Notes: generated by a model from the letters alone, not told the origin. Positions 43,306 through 53,890 are shown, numbered from the stretch's first letter. The stretch: 64,000 nt of DNA from Bacteroides mediterraneensis (GCF_025993685.1 NZ_DAJPEN010000001.1:2108001-2172000); one strand, 5' to 3'. Numbers and translations are program-made.

Positions 43306-43358
43306 AAAAAAGAAAAGAGGAAACCAATGGCATTTCACCGTTTGATTTCCTCTTTTCT
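43306..43358 (-). terminator. terminator of the tRNA-Arg pair
   Basis: On the minus strand AAAAGAGGAAATC pairs with GGTTTCCTCTTTT and is followed by CTTTTTTAG. Confidence 0.8.
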
Positions 43359-43360
43359 GT

Positions 43361-43433
<73 letters not shown>

Positions 43434-43461
43434 ATCCTTACTAATAGTGCTGCATTCAAGT

Positions 43462-43534
<73 letters not shown>

Positions 43535-43550
43535 ATCCTTAATTGCGGCG

Positions 43551-43582
43551 CAAAGGTATGCTTTTATTTTGAATTATACAAA
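43551..43582 (-). promoter_or_regulatory. promoter of the tRNA-Arg pair
   Basis: Minus strand TTTG (43582-43579), exactly 20 nt, TACCTTTG (43558-43551). Confidence 0.8.
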
Positions 43583-43644
43583 TTATTCCGGCGTTTTATC
43601 TGAAAAACGTAGATACATTAAGAAGAAAAAGCCCTGAAGTGTTC

Positions 43645-43732
43645 TACGTTTCCCGCGCGCAGGACGTACGTTTCCCGATGCGGAGCCGTACATTTTCCAT
43701 ACGGGAAACCTACGTTTTCGCCGTGGGAAACA
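43645..43732. repeat. degenerate repeat of 22-bp period, copy A (four units)
   Basis: Units start at 43645, 43667, 43689 and 43711, each beginning TACGTTT or TACATTT and exactly 22 bp long. The other 12-15 bases vary. Units 3 and 4 hold GGGAAAC-like inverted halves. The 88-residue minus-strand frame over it has no family and is probably chance. Confidence 0.65.
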
Positions 43733-43833
43733 TAAAGAGGTACAAGCGGTTTCCGGCTTATCGTCCTTGTCTTCCCTCCTCTTCCTCTGAATAGTTATCG
43801 AGCATTTTCTGTGGTTTTTCCACGAAAATTCCG

Positions 43834-43841
43834 TAAGTTTG
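43834..43841 (+). promoter_or_regulatory. promoter -7 element of addA-addB
   Basis: TAAGTTTG, 29 bp before the addA start. The -33 box is weak. Confidence 0.55.
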
Positions 43842-43870
43842 TCTGACAAAAACTTAAAACCACATCACAC

Positions 43871-46800
43871 ATGGAACAGCATCCCCAGCTTTTAGTCTAC
43901 AAGGCGTCTGCCGGTTCCGGCAAGACTTTCACGCTGGCCGTACATTATATAAGACAACTGATTGAAGACCCGTATGCGTACCGGAGGATTCTGGCGGTGA
44001 CATTCACCAACAAGGCCACGGCGGAAATGAAGGAGCGTATTCTGGAACAGCTGTATGGCATTGCCACAGCCGATGAGGGGTCGGACGGTTACCTGAAGGA
44101 AATACAGAAGACCTCGGCCAAGTCGGTCGGGGAAATCCGGGAGGCGGCACGCGAGGCCTTGCGGCACATGATTCATGACTACAGCCGTTTCCGCATCGAA
44201 ACCATCGACTCGTTTTTCCAGTCGGTGATGCGCAACCTGGCACGGGAACTGGAGCTGGGGGCCAACCTGTCCATCGAACTGAACAATACGGAAGTGCTGA
44301 GCGATGCCGTGGATGCCATGATTGAAAAACTGGACCGCCGCTCGCCGGTGCTCTACTGGCTGCTGGAGTACATCGAAGAACGGATTGCAAACGACCGGCG
44401 CTGGGATGTGTCGAAGGACATCAAGAGTTTCGGACAAAACATCTTCGATGAGAACTATATCGAGAAAGGGGAAGGACTGCGCCGGAAACTGGCCGACCCG
44501 AAGTTCATCCCGACGTATCGGGAGGAACTGAAAAACATCCGCGAAGAGGTGCTGGAATTTATGAAGGGATTCAACGACCAGTTTACGGGACTGCTCGAAA
44601 TGCACGGGCTGACGCCGGCGGACTTGAAAAACGGCTCGCGGGGCATCGGCAGTTATTTCAACAAGCTGGCCAACGGGAAACTGGGCAGCGACATCCGCAA
44701 TGCGACCGTGGAGAAGTGTCTGGAAAGTGAAGAGAACTGGACCACGAAGACGTCTTCACACCGTGACGAAATCCGCTCGCTGGCGGCCTCGGAACTGATG
44801 CCGTTACTGGAGGAAGCGGAAAACCGGCGTCCGCAGAACAGCTTGCTGCTCAATTCGTGCGACCTCTCGCTACGTTACCTGAACAACCTGCGGCTGCTGG
44901 CGCACATCGACGAGGAGGTGCGGTTGCAGAATCAGGCGCACAACCGTTTCCTGTTGTCGGACACCAACGCCCTGCTCCACAGCCTGATTCGGGAAGGCGA
45001 CGCTTCGTTTGTCTACGAGAAAATCGGCACCACCATTGATACGGTGATGATTGACGAGTTTCAGGATACTTCGCGCATGCAGTGGGAGAATTTCCATCTG
45101 CTCTTGCAGGAGAGTCTGGCGCAGAAGGAAGGCAGCCTGATTGTGGGCGACATCAAGCAGAGCATCTACCGCTGGCGAAGCGGAGACTGGAAAATCCTCG
45201 CGGGACTGGGGCACGACCGGAGTTTCCGCATCAAGGAATGTACGCTCGACACGAACTGGCGAAGCGAGGCGCGCATCATCCGTTTCAACAACGAGTTTTT
45301 CACGGCGGCCTGCCAGACGCTGAACCGACGGTATCAGGAGGAACAGGGCACGCCTTGCACGCAGCTGGAACAGGCGTACAGCGACGTGCGGCAACGTTGT
45401 GCCAAGAAAGACGAGAAAGGCTTCGTAAAGGTGACTTTCCTGCAGGATTCCAAGGAGCGGCCTTATACGGAGGCCACCTTGCAACAGCTGGCCGAAGAGG
45501 TGGAACGGCTCACGGCAGAGGGTATCCGGCTCAATGAGATGGCCATCCTGGTACGGAAGAACCGGAGCATCCCCGACATTGCGGCCTATTTCGACGAACA
45601 CACCCCCTACCGCATCGTCTCGGACGAGGCTTTCCAGCTGAACGCTTCGCTGGCTGTGAACATGCTCATCGACGGACTGCGTTACCTGTCTTCGCCCGAC
45701 GACCACATTGCGCTGGCCCGTCTGGCGGTGGCCTATCAGCAGGAAGTGTTACGAAAGGATATCAGCCTCAACGCCGTGCTGCTCGACGACCCAAAGAATT
45801 ATTTGCCAGCAGCTTTCCAGTTGCAGGCAAACGAACTCCGCTTCATGCCGCTTTACGAGTTGCTGGAGAAACTCTTCGTGCTGTTCGACATGGAGTGCAT
45901 CGAGAAACAGGATGCGTATCTCTATGCGTTCTATGATGCGGTGACGGAATACATGCAGAACAACTCGTCGGAGCTGACGGCTTTCATCCGTTTCTGGGAC
46001 GAGAAGCTGAACACGAAAACCATTCCTTCGGGCGAAATCGACGGCATCCGCATCCTGTCCATCCACAAGTCGAAGGGACTGGAATACCACACGGTGCTGC
46101 TGCCGTTCTGCGACTGGAAGATGGAGAACGAGACGAACAGTCATCTGATATGGTGCAGCGTGGCGGGCACGGGAAAGGAAACGGACATCCCGCCGTTCAA
46201 CCGCCTGGACATCGTACCGGTGAACTACTCGAGTGCCATGGCGGAATCGGTGTACCACGACGATTACCTGGAGGAAAAGTTGCAGCTGTGGGTGGACAAC
46301 CTGAACCTGCTTTATGTGGCGTTTACACGTGCCTGCAAAAACCTGATTATTTTTGCCAAGGCGGGACAGAAAGGTACGGTATCGGAACTGTTGTACGACA
46401 GTCTGCCACTGATGCAGGAGGTGGAATTGCCGCTGGCGCAGGAAGCCCCGGAAGATGATGCGGTGGGCGAATACGGGGAGCTCTGCACGGCGCACGACGA
46501 GAAGAAGGCGGGCAAATCCAACCGGCTTTCTTCGTCCAAGGAGGGAGTTCCCGTGAAGATGGAAAGCATTGAAACGCACATCGAATTCAAGCAGTCGAAC
46601 CGTTCGGCTGACTTTATCCAGGGGGATGAGACAGAGGACAGCCGTGGACAGTACATCCGTCAGGGACAGCTGCTGCATCAGGTGTTCGCCCACATTGAAA
46701 AGGCGGACGACCTATCGCCTGCTTTGGAACGGTTGAACTTCGAGGGTATCTTCGAATCGGAAAAACAAATGAAACAGGTGGAAGCACTGGCCCGACGGGC

Positions 46801-47098
46801 TTTGCAGCATCCGGCTGCCAAAGACTGGTTCAGCGGCACCTGGGAACTCTACAACGAATGCGCCATTGTGTACACCGACGAGGAGGGACAGATGCAGACG
46901 CGCCGCCCCGACCGCGTGATGCGGAAAGACGGGCAGGTGGTCGTGGTGGACTTCAAGTTCGGAAAGAAGAACGAGACCTATCGCACACAGGTGCAGGAGT
47001 ACATGAACCTGCTCACTCAAATGGGCTACACCCACATCTGGGGATTCCTCTGGTATGTGTTTGCCAACGAGCTGGAAGAAGTGACGCTTCCGGCCTGA
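43871..47098 (+). CDS. addA: AddA-like helicase-nuclease subunit
   Basis: 1075 residues. A UvrD-type helicase with Walker A ASAGSGKT at 12-19, Walker B-like MIDEFQDTS near 400, QSIYRWRSGD, and a C-terminal PD-(D/E)XK nuclease (RPDRVMRKDG, then VVVDFKFGKKNE near 1035). With AddB it resects double-strand breaks for RecA repair. The pair lies in one operon, 40 bp apart. The Bacteroidetes form diverges from the Bacillus type, so the symbol denotes role. Confidence 0.85.
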   Translation: MEQHPQLLVYKASAGSGKTFTLAVHYIRQLIEDPYAYRRILAVTFTNKATAEMKERILEQLYGIATADEGSDGYLKEIQKTSAKSVGEIREAAREALRHMIHDYSRFRIETIDSFFQSVMRNLARELELGANLSIELNNTEVLSDAVDAMIEKLDRRSPVLYWLLEYIEERIANDRRWDVSKDIKSFGQNIFDENYIEKGEGLRRKLADPKFIPTYREELKNIREEVLEFMKGFNDQFTGLLEMHGLTPADLKNGSRGIGSYFNKLANGKLGSDIRNATVEKCLESEENWTTKTSSHRDEIRSLAASELMPLLEEAENRRPQNSLLLNSCDLSLRYLNNLRLLAHIDEEVRLQNQAHNRFLLSDTNALLHSLIREGDASFVYEKIGTTIDTVMIDEFQDTSRMQWENFHLLLQESLAQKEGSLIVGDIKQSIYRWRSGDWKILAGLGHDRSFRIKECTLDTNWRSEARIIRFNNEFFTAACQTLNRRYQEEQGTPCTQLEQAYSDVRQRCAKKDEKGFVKVTFLQDSKERPYTEATLQQLAEEVERLTAEGIRLNEMAILVRKNRSIPDIAAYFDEHTPYRIVSDEAFQLNASLAVNMLIDGLRYLSSPDDHIALARLAVAYQQEVLRKDISLNAVLLDDPKNYLPAAFQLQANELRFMPLYELLEKLFVLFDMECIEKQDAYLYAFYDAVTEYMQNNSSELTAFIRFWDEKLNTKTIPSGEIDGIRILSIHKSKGLEYHTVLLPFCDWKMENETNSHLIWCSVAGTGKETDIPPFNRLDIVPVNYSSAMAESVYHDDYLEEKLQLWVDNLNLLYVAFTRACKNLIIFAKAGQKGTVSELLYDSLPLMQEVELPLAQEAPEDDAVGEYGELCTAHDEKKAGKSNRLSSSKEGVPVKMESIETHIEFKQSNRSADFIQGDETEDSRGQYIRQGQLLHQVFAHIEKADDLSPALERLNFEGIFESEKQMKQVEALARRALQHPAAKDWFSGTWELYNECAIVYTDEEGQMQTRRPDRVMRKDGQVVVVDFKFGKKNETYRTQVQEYMNLLTQMGYTHIWGFLWYVFANELEEVTLPA

Positions 47099-47138
47099 GT
47101 TTATTTTTATTTACCACACTATTTCGACAATACAATAT

Positions 47139-50012
47139 ATGGAAACTTTTTTGAAGCAGGTGGCCGCTGATTTGTACCGGAAGCTGCACGGAGACTTTAC
47201 CAAGGTGGCCGTGGTGTTCCCGAACAAGCGTGCCAGCCTCTTTTTCAACGAATACCTGGCGCAGGAGTCCGACCGTCCGGTCTGGTCGCCGGCCTACGTG
47301 AGCATCAGTGAGCTGTTCCGCCAGTCGTCACAATGGGTTACGGGCGACTCCATCAAACTGGTGTGCGACCTCTACAAGGTGTTCCGGGAAGTGACGGGAA
47401 GCAAGGAGAGCCTAGACGATTTTTATTTCTGGGGCGAGATGCTCATCAGTGATTTCGACGATGCCGACAAGAACCTGGTCGACACGAAGGCCTTGTTCAG
47501 CAACCTGAAAGACTTGAACAAGCTGACGGCTGAATATGACTTTCTGGAGGAAGGACAGAAGGAAGCGTTGAGCCAATTTTTCCGCAATTTCTCCATCGAG
47601 CAGGTCACGGAACTGAAGCGGCGTTTCATCTCGCTGTGGGACGTGCTGGGCGACATCTATACGCAATACAAGGAACGGCTCCGCGAACAAGGCATCGCCT
47701 ACGAAGGAATGCTCTACCGCGAGGTGACGGAAACGATGGACGTACAGAAGTTCCCCTACGATACCTATGTGTTCGTGGGATTCAACGTACTGAACAAAGT
47801 GGAACAAACTCTATTCAGCAAGCTGCACGCAGCCGGAAAGGCCCTGTTCTACTGGGATTACGACACCTTCTACCTGGACAAGCATCCGCACGAGGCGGGT
47901 GAGTTCATCCGCCGTAACCTGAAGAATTTCCCGTCGGAACTGCCGCCGGCCCTGTTCGACCACCTGAATCACCCGAAAGAGATAACCTTCATCGAATCGC
48001 CTACGGAAAACGGGCAGGCGCGCTACCTTCCGCAATGGATTCGGGAAAACCTGACGGAGAACGAAAAAGAAACGGCGGTGGTGCTCTGCAACGAAGCCCT
48101 GCTGCAACCTGTATTACATTCGCTGCCGGAGAACGTGCGCCACATCAACATTACCATGGGTTTCCCGCTTTCGCAAACTCCGGCCTACAGTTTCGTGAAA
48201 ACACTGCTGGAGCTGCACATCTCAGGCTATAACTCCCGCAGCGGACGCTACCAGTTTGCCGAAGTCATCAGTGTACTGAAGCATCCGTACACGCAACTGC
48301 TTTCGGAGGCAGCCACTCCGCTGGAAAAGGAGCTGACAGAGAAGAACCGCTTCTATCCGCTGCCGTCGGAACTGGAACGGGATGAGGCCTTGTCACTGCT
48401 ATTCAAACCTTGCACCCACAACCAGGAGCTGTGCAAACGGCTGGCCGATATTCTGAAGCAGGTGGCACAGCTGTACCGCAAGCAGACGGCCTCTACCAGC
48501 GATGCTCTTGACCAGCTCTACCGGGAAGCCTTGTTTAAAAGCTTCACCATGGTCAACCGCTTCCATGCGTTGCTCGAAAGCAAGGATTTGGAAGTGCAGC
48601 CTGCCACCTTCCACCGACTGCTTGTGCGGGTCATGTCGGCCGCCAGCATTCCGTTCCACGGCGAGCCGGCCATCGGTATGCAGGTGATGGGAGTATTGGA
48701 AACCCGTAACCTGGATTTCCGCCATGTCATCCTGCTGTCGGTCAACGAAGGACAGTTGCCCAAGGCGGGCGGCGATTCTTCGTTCATCCCCTACAACCTG
48801 CGCAAGGCATTCGGTATGACCACCATCGACCACAAGATTGCCGTCTATGCCTATTACTTCTACCGCCTGCTGCAACGGGCGGAAAAAGCGACCTTGGTGT
48901 ACAATACGGTGAGCGACGGCATGAACCGGGGCGAGATGTCGCGCTTCATGCTCCAGCTGCTGATTGAATGGGGCTATCCGATAGAACGGAAACAGCTGGA
49001 AGCCGAACAGTCGCCGGTCGTATCCTCCCCCATCCGCATCCCCAAATCAGCCGACATTCTGAAACGGATGCAGCAGGTATTCGATGTGCGGGTGAATCCG
49101 AAAGCTTTCTTCTCTCCCTCGGCCCTGAACTGCTACCTTGACTGTCCGTTGAAGTTCTGCTACAAGTATGTGGCCGGACTTTCGGCACCCGATGAAGTGA
49201 GCGCGGAAATCGACTCGGCCAAGTTCGGAAGTATCTTCCACTATGCAGCCGAGCATATCTACAAGGACCTTACGGCGCATGGGAAAGTCATCAATAAAGA
49301 GGCTTTGGAAACTCTGCTCAAAGAGGAAGTAAAGCTGCAAAACTACGTGGACAACGGGTTCAAGGATTTGTTCTTCCATCTCCCTGCTGACGAACGTCCG
49401 GAATACAACGGCATCCAGCTCATCAACTCGGCCGTCATCCTGCGTTACGTCCAACAACTGCTGCGCAATGACCTGCGTCATGCTCCTTTCACCTTCGTAG
49501 GCTCCGAACAGTCCGTCATGGAGGACATCGAGATACAAACGCCCAAAGGGGTGATTCGTTCGCGCATGGGCGGTATCATCGACCGAATGGACAGCAAGGA
49601 CAATGTGCTCCGCATCGTGGATTACAAGACAGGGGGAAAAGCCGATACACCACCCAGTGTGGAGTCTCTGTTCACACCGGGTCCCAAACGCTCCAACTAC
49701 GTATTCCAGACCTTCTTGTATGCCGCCATCGTATGCAGGAAGCTGCGGGAACGGAACGACGACCGGAAAGTAGCCCCTTCCCTGCTCTATATTCACCGGG
49801 CTGCGGCAGAAGACTATTCACCGGTTATCCAGCTCAAGGAATCGTACAACAAAACCACTCCGGTAGAGGATTTTGCCACTCTGGAAGAAGAGTTCCGCAA
49901 CCGGCTGAAAGCACTTCTGGAAGAAGTTTTCAACCCGGAACTGGATTTCAATCAAACGGAAGAGGAAGACCAATGTACGTATTGTGATTTCAAGGGAATG
50001 TGTAAAAGATAG
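47139..50012 (+). CDS. addB: AddB-like nuclease subunit
   Basis: 957 residues. A helicase-like but Walker-poor N-terminal region (VVFPNKRASLFFNEYL replaces the P-loop), a middle region with LETRNLDFRHVILLSVNEGQLP, and a C-terminal nuclease domain with Asp and Lys in VDYKTGG. Cysteines in NCYLDC and at the end (CTYCDFKGMC) fit the iron-sulfur staple of AddB. It is the partner of the gene before it. Ends at 50012, before a terminator. Confidence 0.85.
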   Translation: METFLKQVAADLYRKLHGDFTKVAVVFPNKRASLFFNEYLAQESDRPVWSPAYVSISELFRQSSQWVTGDSIKLVCDLYKVFREVTGSKESLDDFYFWGEMLISDFDDADKNLVDTKALFSNLKDLNKLTAEYDFLEEGQKEALSQFFRNFSIEQVTELKRRFISLWDVLGDIYTQYKERLREQGIAYEGMLYREVTETMDVQKFPYDTYVFVGFNVLNKVEQTLFSKLHAAGKALFYWDYDTFYLDKHPHEAGEFIRRNLKNFPSELPPALFDHLNHPKEITFIESPTENGQARYLPQWIRENLTENEKETAVVLCNEALLQPVLHSLPENVRHINITMGFPLSQTPAYSFVKTLLELHISGYNSRSGRYQFAEVISVLKHPYTQLLSEAATPLEKELTEKNRFYPLPSELERDEALSLLFKPCTHNQELCKRLADILKQVAQLYRKQTASTSDALDQLYREALFKSFTMVNRFHALLESKDLEVQPATFHRLLVRVMSAASIPFHGEPAIGMQVMGVLETRNLDFRHVILLSVNEGQLPKAGGDSSFIPYNLRKAFGMTTIDHKIAVYAYYFYRLLQRAEKATLVYNTVSDGMNRGEMSRFMLQLLIEWGYPIERKQLEAEQSPVVSSPIRIPKSADILKRMQQVFDVRVNPKAFFSPSALNCYLDCPLKFCYKYVAGLSAPDEVSAEIDSAKFGSIFHYAAEHIYKDLTAHGKVINKEALETLLKEEVKLQNYVDNGFKDLFFHLPADERPEYNGIQLINSAVILRYVQQLLRNDLRHAPFTFVGSEQSVMEDIEIQTPKGVIRSRMGGIIDRMDSKDNVLRIVDYKTGGKADTPPSVESLFTPGPKRSNYVFQTFLYAAIVCRKLRERNDDRKVAPSLLYIHRAAAEDYSPVIQLKESYNKTTPVEDFATLEEEFRNRLKALLEEVFNPELDFNQTEEEDQCTYCDFKGMCKR

Positions 50013-50169
50013 AATCAAAACCAAAACAAGTGTTAAATAAGCAATTTCCGTTGAACAATCCATTTACACCAGCTGTTATAAAGATGTTTTTCATAGTAAT
50101 AGATAAGAACAGTATTGGTATTTGTGAAAATATCAGCTGTAAGGACAAAGGCGTTTGTTCTTAAAAATA

Positions 50170-50207
50170 AGAGAGACTGCATTTCCCCGGCAGTCTCTCT
50201 TAATTTT
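50170..50207. terminator. bidirectional terminator between addB and the DUF6057 gene
   Basis: AGAGAGACTGC pairs with GCAGTCTCTCT and T and A tracts flank it. It lies between convergent genes. Confidence 0.85.
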
Positions 50208-50228
50208 TATCCCATCCACAAATGCCTC

Positions 50229-51380
50229 TTATTCCTGATAGTCGTAATACCACCAATAGGTATCACCAAATTCCCGCCGCATGCGATTCCGCTCTTCCGC
50301 TGGAGAATCTTCTTTCTGCTGAAGTGCACGATAAGCCTTGAAACGCCCAATCATCAGACTGTCTGTCACCGGATAGAGGGTATCCTTCTGCTGTGCATGA
50401 TACAGCACCACCGCCTCTCTATAATACCGCGGCAGGCTATCTTCCGGCAGATAGAAATCAGGAACAGCCTCCATGAACTGACCCAGCTGTTTTTCCAGCA
50501 GCAAGGCGGAAAGATAATAGTCCAGGGAAGTATATTTTCCCGTACCCTTATAACAAATGTTACGCAGAAACACCATACGGTCTTCTCCGGCATACGGACG
50601 GGCTCCCAACAAATAATAGATGGAATCGTTCGTATAACGAAGCGTATGCAAGGAATCCGACTCAAAAAACAATCCGTCGGAACGGTAATACTGCGGATAG
50701 GCAAACAGTTTGTCCCCCATCTGCCCCAGATGGGACAATGCCACTGCACGGAAAGCCGTCAAGTTGCGACTGGCCTCCAGCGAACGTTTTCCGACCTCCA
50801 GCACCTTGTCATATTCCCGTGCGCGCAGATAGTGTTCCGCCTCCAGTTCGTGATGATAGCCCCGGTTGGTATTGCCTACACACACTGTCAGCACACACAG
50901 GCCCAGTAGAATGGTCAGGTTACAGTTCACCAGCCCCCAAAGACTTCCTTCCTGGTTCAGCTGTACCCGGAAGAGTCCGCGCAACCAGTAGCCGAGGCCG
51001 ACAAACAGCAACACCAGCAAAGGAAGCAACCACGTCCACGGCGTATAATAGCTGGACATATAAACCCCACGCCCCACGTCGGTCAGGGCACAGAGCACCA
51101 GAAAAGAAGGTACATACGCCAAAGCGCGTACCTTTCCCTTCAGTCCCAGCAGACTGTTCACTCCCCACCGCAGCAACAGCAGGATGAGGGTAATGACGAT
51201 GGCACTGGCCAGCGGGGCAAATACCGTCTTGCCGTGCGCCAGCGAATAATGAAGTGCTTCCAGCACATCGCGCTGGAACACGTAGAGATAGACAAAGCTA
51301 AATAGAGAAAAAAGAAGACCGCATACAGCAATCATGATGCGTGCAGTCTTCTTATAAAGTGCATTTGTGTAATCACTCAT
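50229..51380 (-). CDS. DUF6057 family membrane protein
   Basis: 383 residues. About five hydrophobic segments lie in the first 170 residues (IAVCGLLFSLFSFVYLYVF, LASAIVITLILLLL, and others), followed by a soluble helical region with EHYLRAREYDKVLEVGKRS and YLSALLLEKQLGQF, resembling TPR units. It ends the minus-strand run, 6 bp after glgB. The family is common in Bacteroides and its function is unknown; a cell-envelope role is possible. Confidence 0.65.
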   Translation of the reverse strand: MSDYTNALYKKTARIMIAVCGLLFSLFSFVYLYVFQRDVLEALHYSLAHGKTVFAPLASAIVITLILLLLRWGVNSLLGLKGKVRALAYVPSFLVLCALTDVGRGVYMSSYYTPWTWLLPLLVLLFVGLGYWLRGLFRVQLNQEGSLWGLVNCNLTILLGLCVLTVCVGNTNRGYHHELEAEHYLRAREYDKVLEVGKRSLEASRNLTAFRAVALSHLGQMGDKLFAYPQYYRSDGLFFESDSLHTLRYTNDSIYYLLGARPYAGEDRMVFLRNICYKGTGKYTSLDYYLSALLLEKQLGQFMEAVPDFYLPEDSLPRYYREAVVLYHAQQKDTLYPVTDSLMIGRFKAYRALQQKEDSPAEERNRMRREFGDTYWWYYDYQE

Positions 51381-51386
51381 ACAAAA

Positions 51387-53399
51387 TTATTCTTTCACTC
51401 GTTTCAATACCACTGCAGAACGGGCCGGCACATACAGCTTCAGCCATTCTTTCTTATCTTTTGCATAAAGCGGGTCAGCACAGGTAAAGTGGCGGAGACT
51501 GTCGTCCGAGAAGCCGAAGCCACCAAACTGCTTGTTGTCCGTATTCAGCACCACATCGTAGGCACCTCTCGGAACCAGGAAGCCGTAGTCAGTAAACGAA
51601 CGGGTAGGGTTGAAATTAAACACAAACACCAAGTCCTTCCGGCGGAAAGCCAGAATCTGGTCGCCGTCGTTGTGCCATACCTCGATGACATCCGATTTCT
51701 GGATATTCTTCACACTGCGCATCAGCTTGACCATGCTCTCATCAAAATCACCCAGATAATGGTAGCACAGTGTCGGATCGTCTACCAAGTGCCACTGACG
51801 GCGGGCATACTTGTACGACCATCCATTGCCTTCGCGCGGGAAGTCAATCCATTCCGGATGACCGAACTCATTTCCCATGAAGTTCAGGTAACCTCCGTTG
51901 ATGGTAGAGGCGGTAAGCAGACGAATCATCTTGTGCAAGGCGATGCCTCGTTCCACTACGCCGTTCTCGTCGCCAATCTTGAAGTGCCAGTACATGTCGG
52001 CATCAATCAGACGGAAGATGATGGTCTTGTCGCCCACCAACGCCTGATCGTGACTCTCACAATAAGAAATCGTCTTTTCATCCTTACGACGGTTCGTCAC
52101 TTCCCAGAACAGGCTAGAAGGCTTCCAATCCTCATCCTTGCGTTCCTTGATAATCTTTATCCAATAATCCGGAATGTTCATTGCCATACGGTAATCAAAG
52201 CCATAACCACCGTCCTCGAAAGGTGCCGCCAGTCCCGGCATGCCCGAAACTTCCTCGGCAATGGTGATGGCCTTCGGGTTCACCTCGTGAATCAGACGGT
52301 TGGCCAGTGTCAGGTAACAGATAGCATTGTCATCCTGATGCCCGTTGAAATAGTCGCCGTAGTTGCAGAAAGCCTCTCCCAATCCGTGACTGTAATACAA
52401 CATCGAGGTAACTCCATCGAAGCGGAAACCATCGAAATGGAACTCCTCCAGCCAGTATTTGCAGTTGGACAGCAAGAAGTGAACCACCTCGTTCTTTCCA
52501 TAATCGAAGCAAAGCGAATCCCATGCCGGATGTTCCCGACGGTCGCCCGGATAGAAATACTGGCAAGGATCGCCGGCAAAGTTACCCAGTCCTTCCACCT
52601 CGTTCTTCACGGCGTGTGAGTGCACGATATCCATGATGACGGCAATGTTCATCTGATGTGCCGTATCAATGAGCTGCTTCAGTTCTTCCGGCGTACCGAA
52701 ACGCGAAGAAGGTGCAAAGAAGCTGGACACGTGGTAGCCAAAACTGCCATAGTAAGGATGCTCCTGAATGGCCATAATCTGGATACAGTTGTACCCATCC
52801 TTCGCGATACGGGGAAGCACCTTCTCACGGAACTCGTTGTACGTGCCTACTTTTTCCGCATCCTGTGCCATACCGATGTGACACTCATAAATCATCAGCG
52901 GAGAAACGTTCGGCGTAAAGCTCTTTTTCTTGAACTTGTACGGCTTTTCCGGATTCCATACCTGCGCACTGAAAATCTTGGTCTGTTCATCCTGCACTAC
53001 ACGCGTAGCCCATGCCGGAATACGTTCGCCGCATCCGCCTTCCCAGTACACCTTCAGCTTGTACAGGTCGCCATGCTTCATGGCCTTCTCCGGCAGATTG
53101 ATTTCCCAGTTACCCGTCTTACGCACCCGTTTCAGGCGGAAAGCCGGTTTTTCCTGCCAGCCGTTGAAGTCACCCACCAAATAGATTTCCGTGGCATTGG
53201 GTGCCCATTCGCGGAACGTCCACCCTTTGTCCGTGTGATGCAGACCGAAATACATGTGTCCGGTTGCAAAGTCCGACAAAGTCTTCTTTCCCACCAGTTC
53301 TTTTTCTTTCTCTATTGCATGCTGGTGACGACCGTTAATAGCGCTGGCATACGGTTCCAGCCAAGGATCATTCTTTATGATATTCAATACCTTGTCCAT
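51387..53399 (-). CDS. glgB: 1,4-alpha-glucan branching enzyme
   Basis: 670 residues. A CBM48 domain (about 60-160, WTFREWAPNATEIYLVGDFN), a GH13 barrel with IMDIVHSH, DGFRFDGVTSMLY (nucleophile Asp), AEEVSG (acid Glu) and SHDQALVGDKT, and a C-terminal beta domain. It forms alpha-1,6 branches in glycogen. The usual glycogen genes are not adjacent; it follows a YhcH-family gene. Confidence 0.95.
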   Translation of the reverse strand: MDKVLNIIKNDPWLEPYASAINGRHQHAIEKEKELVGKKTLSDFATGHMYFGLHHTDKGWTFREWAPNATEIYLVGDFNGWQEKPAFRLKRVRKTGNWEINLPEKAMKHGDLYKLKVYWEGGCGERIPAWATRVVQDEQTKIFSAQVWNPEKPYKFKKKSFTPNVSPLMIYECHIGMAQDAEKVGTYNEFREKVLPRIAKDGYNCIQIMAIQEHPYYGSFGYHVSSFFAPSSRFGTPEELKQLIDTAHQMNIAVIMDIVHSHAVKNEVEGLGNFAGDPCQYFYPGDRREHPAWDSLCFDYGKNEVVHFLLSNCKYWLEEFHFDGFRFDGVTSMLYYSHGLGEAFCNYGDYFNGHQDDNAICYLTLANRLIHEVNPKAITIAEEVSGMPGLAAPFEDGGYGFDYRMAMNIPDYWIKIIKERKDEDWKPSSLFWEVTNRRKDEKTISYCESHDQALVGDKTIIFRLIDADMYWHFKIGDENGVVERGIALHKMIRLLTASTINGGYLNFMGNEFGHPEWIDFPREGNGWSYKYARRQWHLVDDPTLCYHYLGDFDESMVKLMRSVKNIQKSDVIEVWHNDGDQILAFRRKDLVFVFNFNPTRSFTDYGFLVPRGAYDVVLNTDNKQFGGFGFSDDSLRHFTCADPLYAKDKKEWLKLYVPARSAVVLKRVKE

Positions 53400-53417
53400 A
53401 GTATTAGTTATTAGAAT

Positions 53418-53861
53418 TTATTTGACATGAACTTTTACAATCACTTTTCTCACTTTCTCAGGAGTCACGCCCGGTGCATGTGCATCTTCCGGAAAGAAAA
53501 TCACGAACATCCCCGGTTTTACGGTCAGATAGTCAGTAGCCGCTCCTTCATAAAAAGAGATATCCTTCTCCGCATCGTACGCCGCTTCAGGGAGGTCGGC
53601 ACGCGGCGTATAGCCCATCACTTCCACCCCCGACAACGGAAGCTGGATATCAATGAATTCATTATGCGTTTCAAGGCGTGCTTCCGCCTTGGTTTTCGGA
53701 CAGACATCCGAGAAGTTCACTGTCAGTTCCCCTTCTCTCAACACCACTTTCCCCGCCTCATGAGCCTGCAGGTCGGTCGCTTTCAAGAAAGCCGCCGCCT
53801 CCGCAAACAGAGGATTCAGTGAAACATATTTCTCCAGGTTTTCCAATTTGTCAATTACCAT
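53418..53861 (-). CDS. YhcH/YjgK/YiaL family protein
   Basis: 147 residues, single cupin-like domain (EbgC family). Signature segments are ETHNEFIDIQLPLSGVEVMG and FVIFFPEDAHAPG, which carry the metal-binding His and Glu. Family members are linked to sugar or sialic-acid metabolism, with anomerase-type roles proposed. It lies 18 bp before glgB. Confidence 0.85.
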   Translation of the reverse strand: MVIDKLENLEKYVSLNPLFAEAAAFLKATDLQAHEAGKVVLREGELTVNFSDVCPKTKAEARLETHNEFIDIQLPLSGVEVMGYTPRADLPEAAYDAEKDISFYEGAATDYLTVKPGMFVIFFPEDAHAPGVTPEKVRKVIVKVHVK

Positions 53862-53890
53862 ATCATTTCACATTTAAGTAGTTAAATATT

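Noticed and set aside
43583..43849. 88-residue minus-strand frame
   Set aside because: It lies over the 22-bp repeat block, is very basic, matches no family and has no start signal.
50115..50909. 264-residue plus-strand frame
   Set aside because: It is the shadow of the DUF6057 gene on the other strand, with no family and no start signal.
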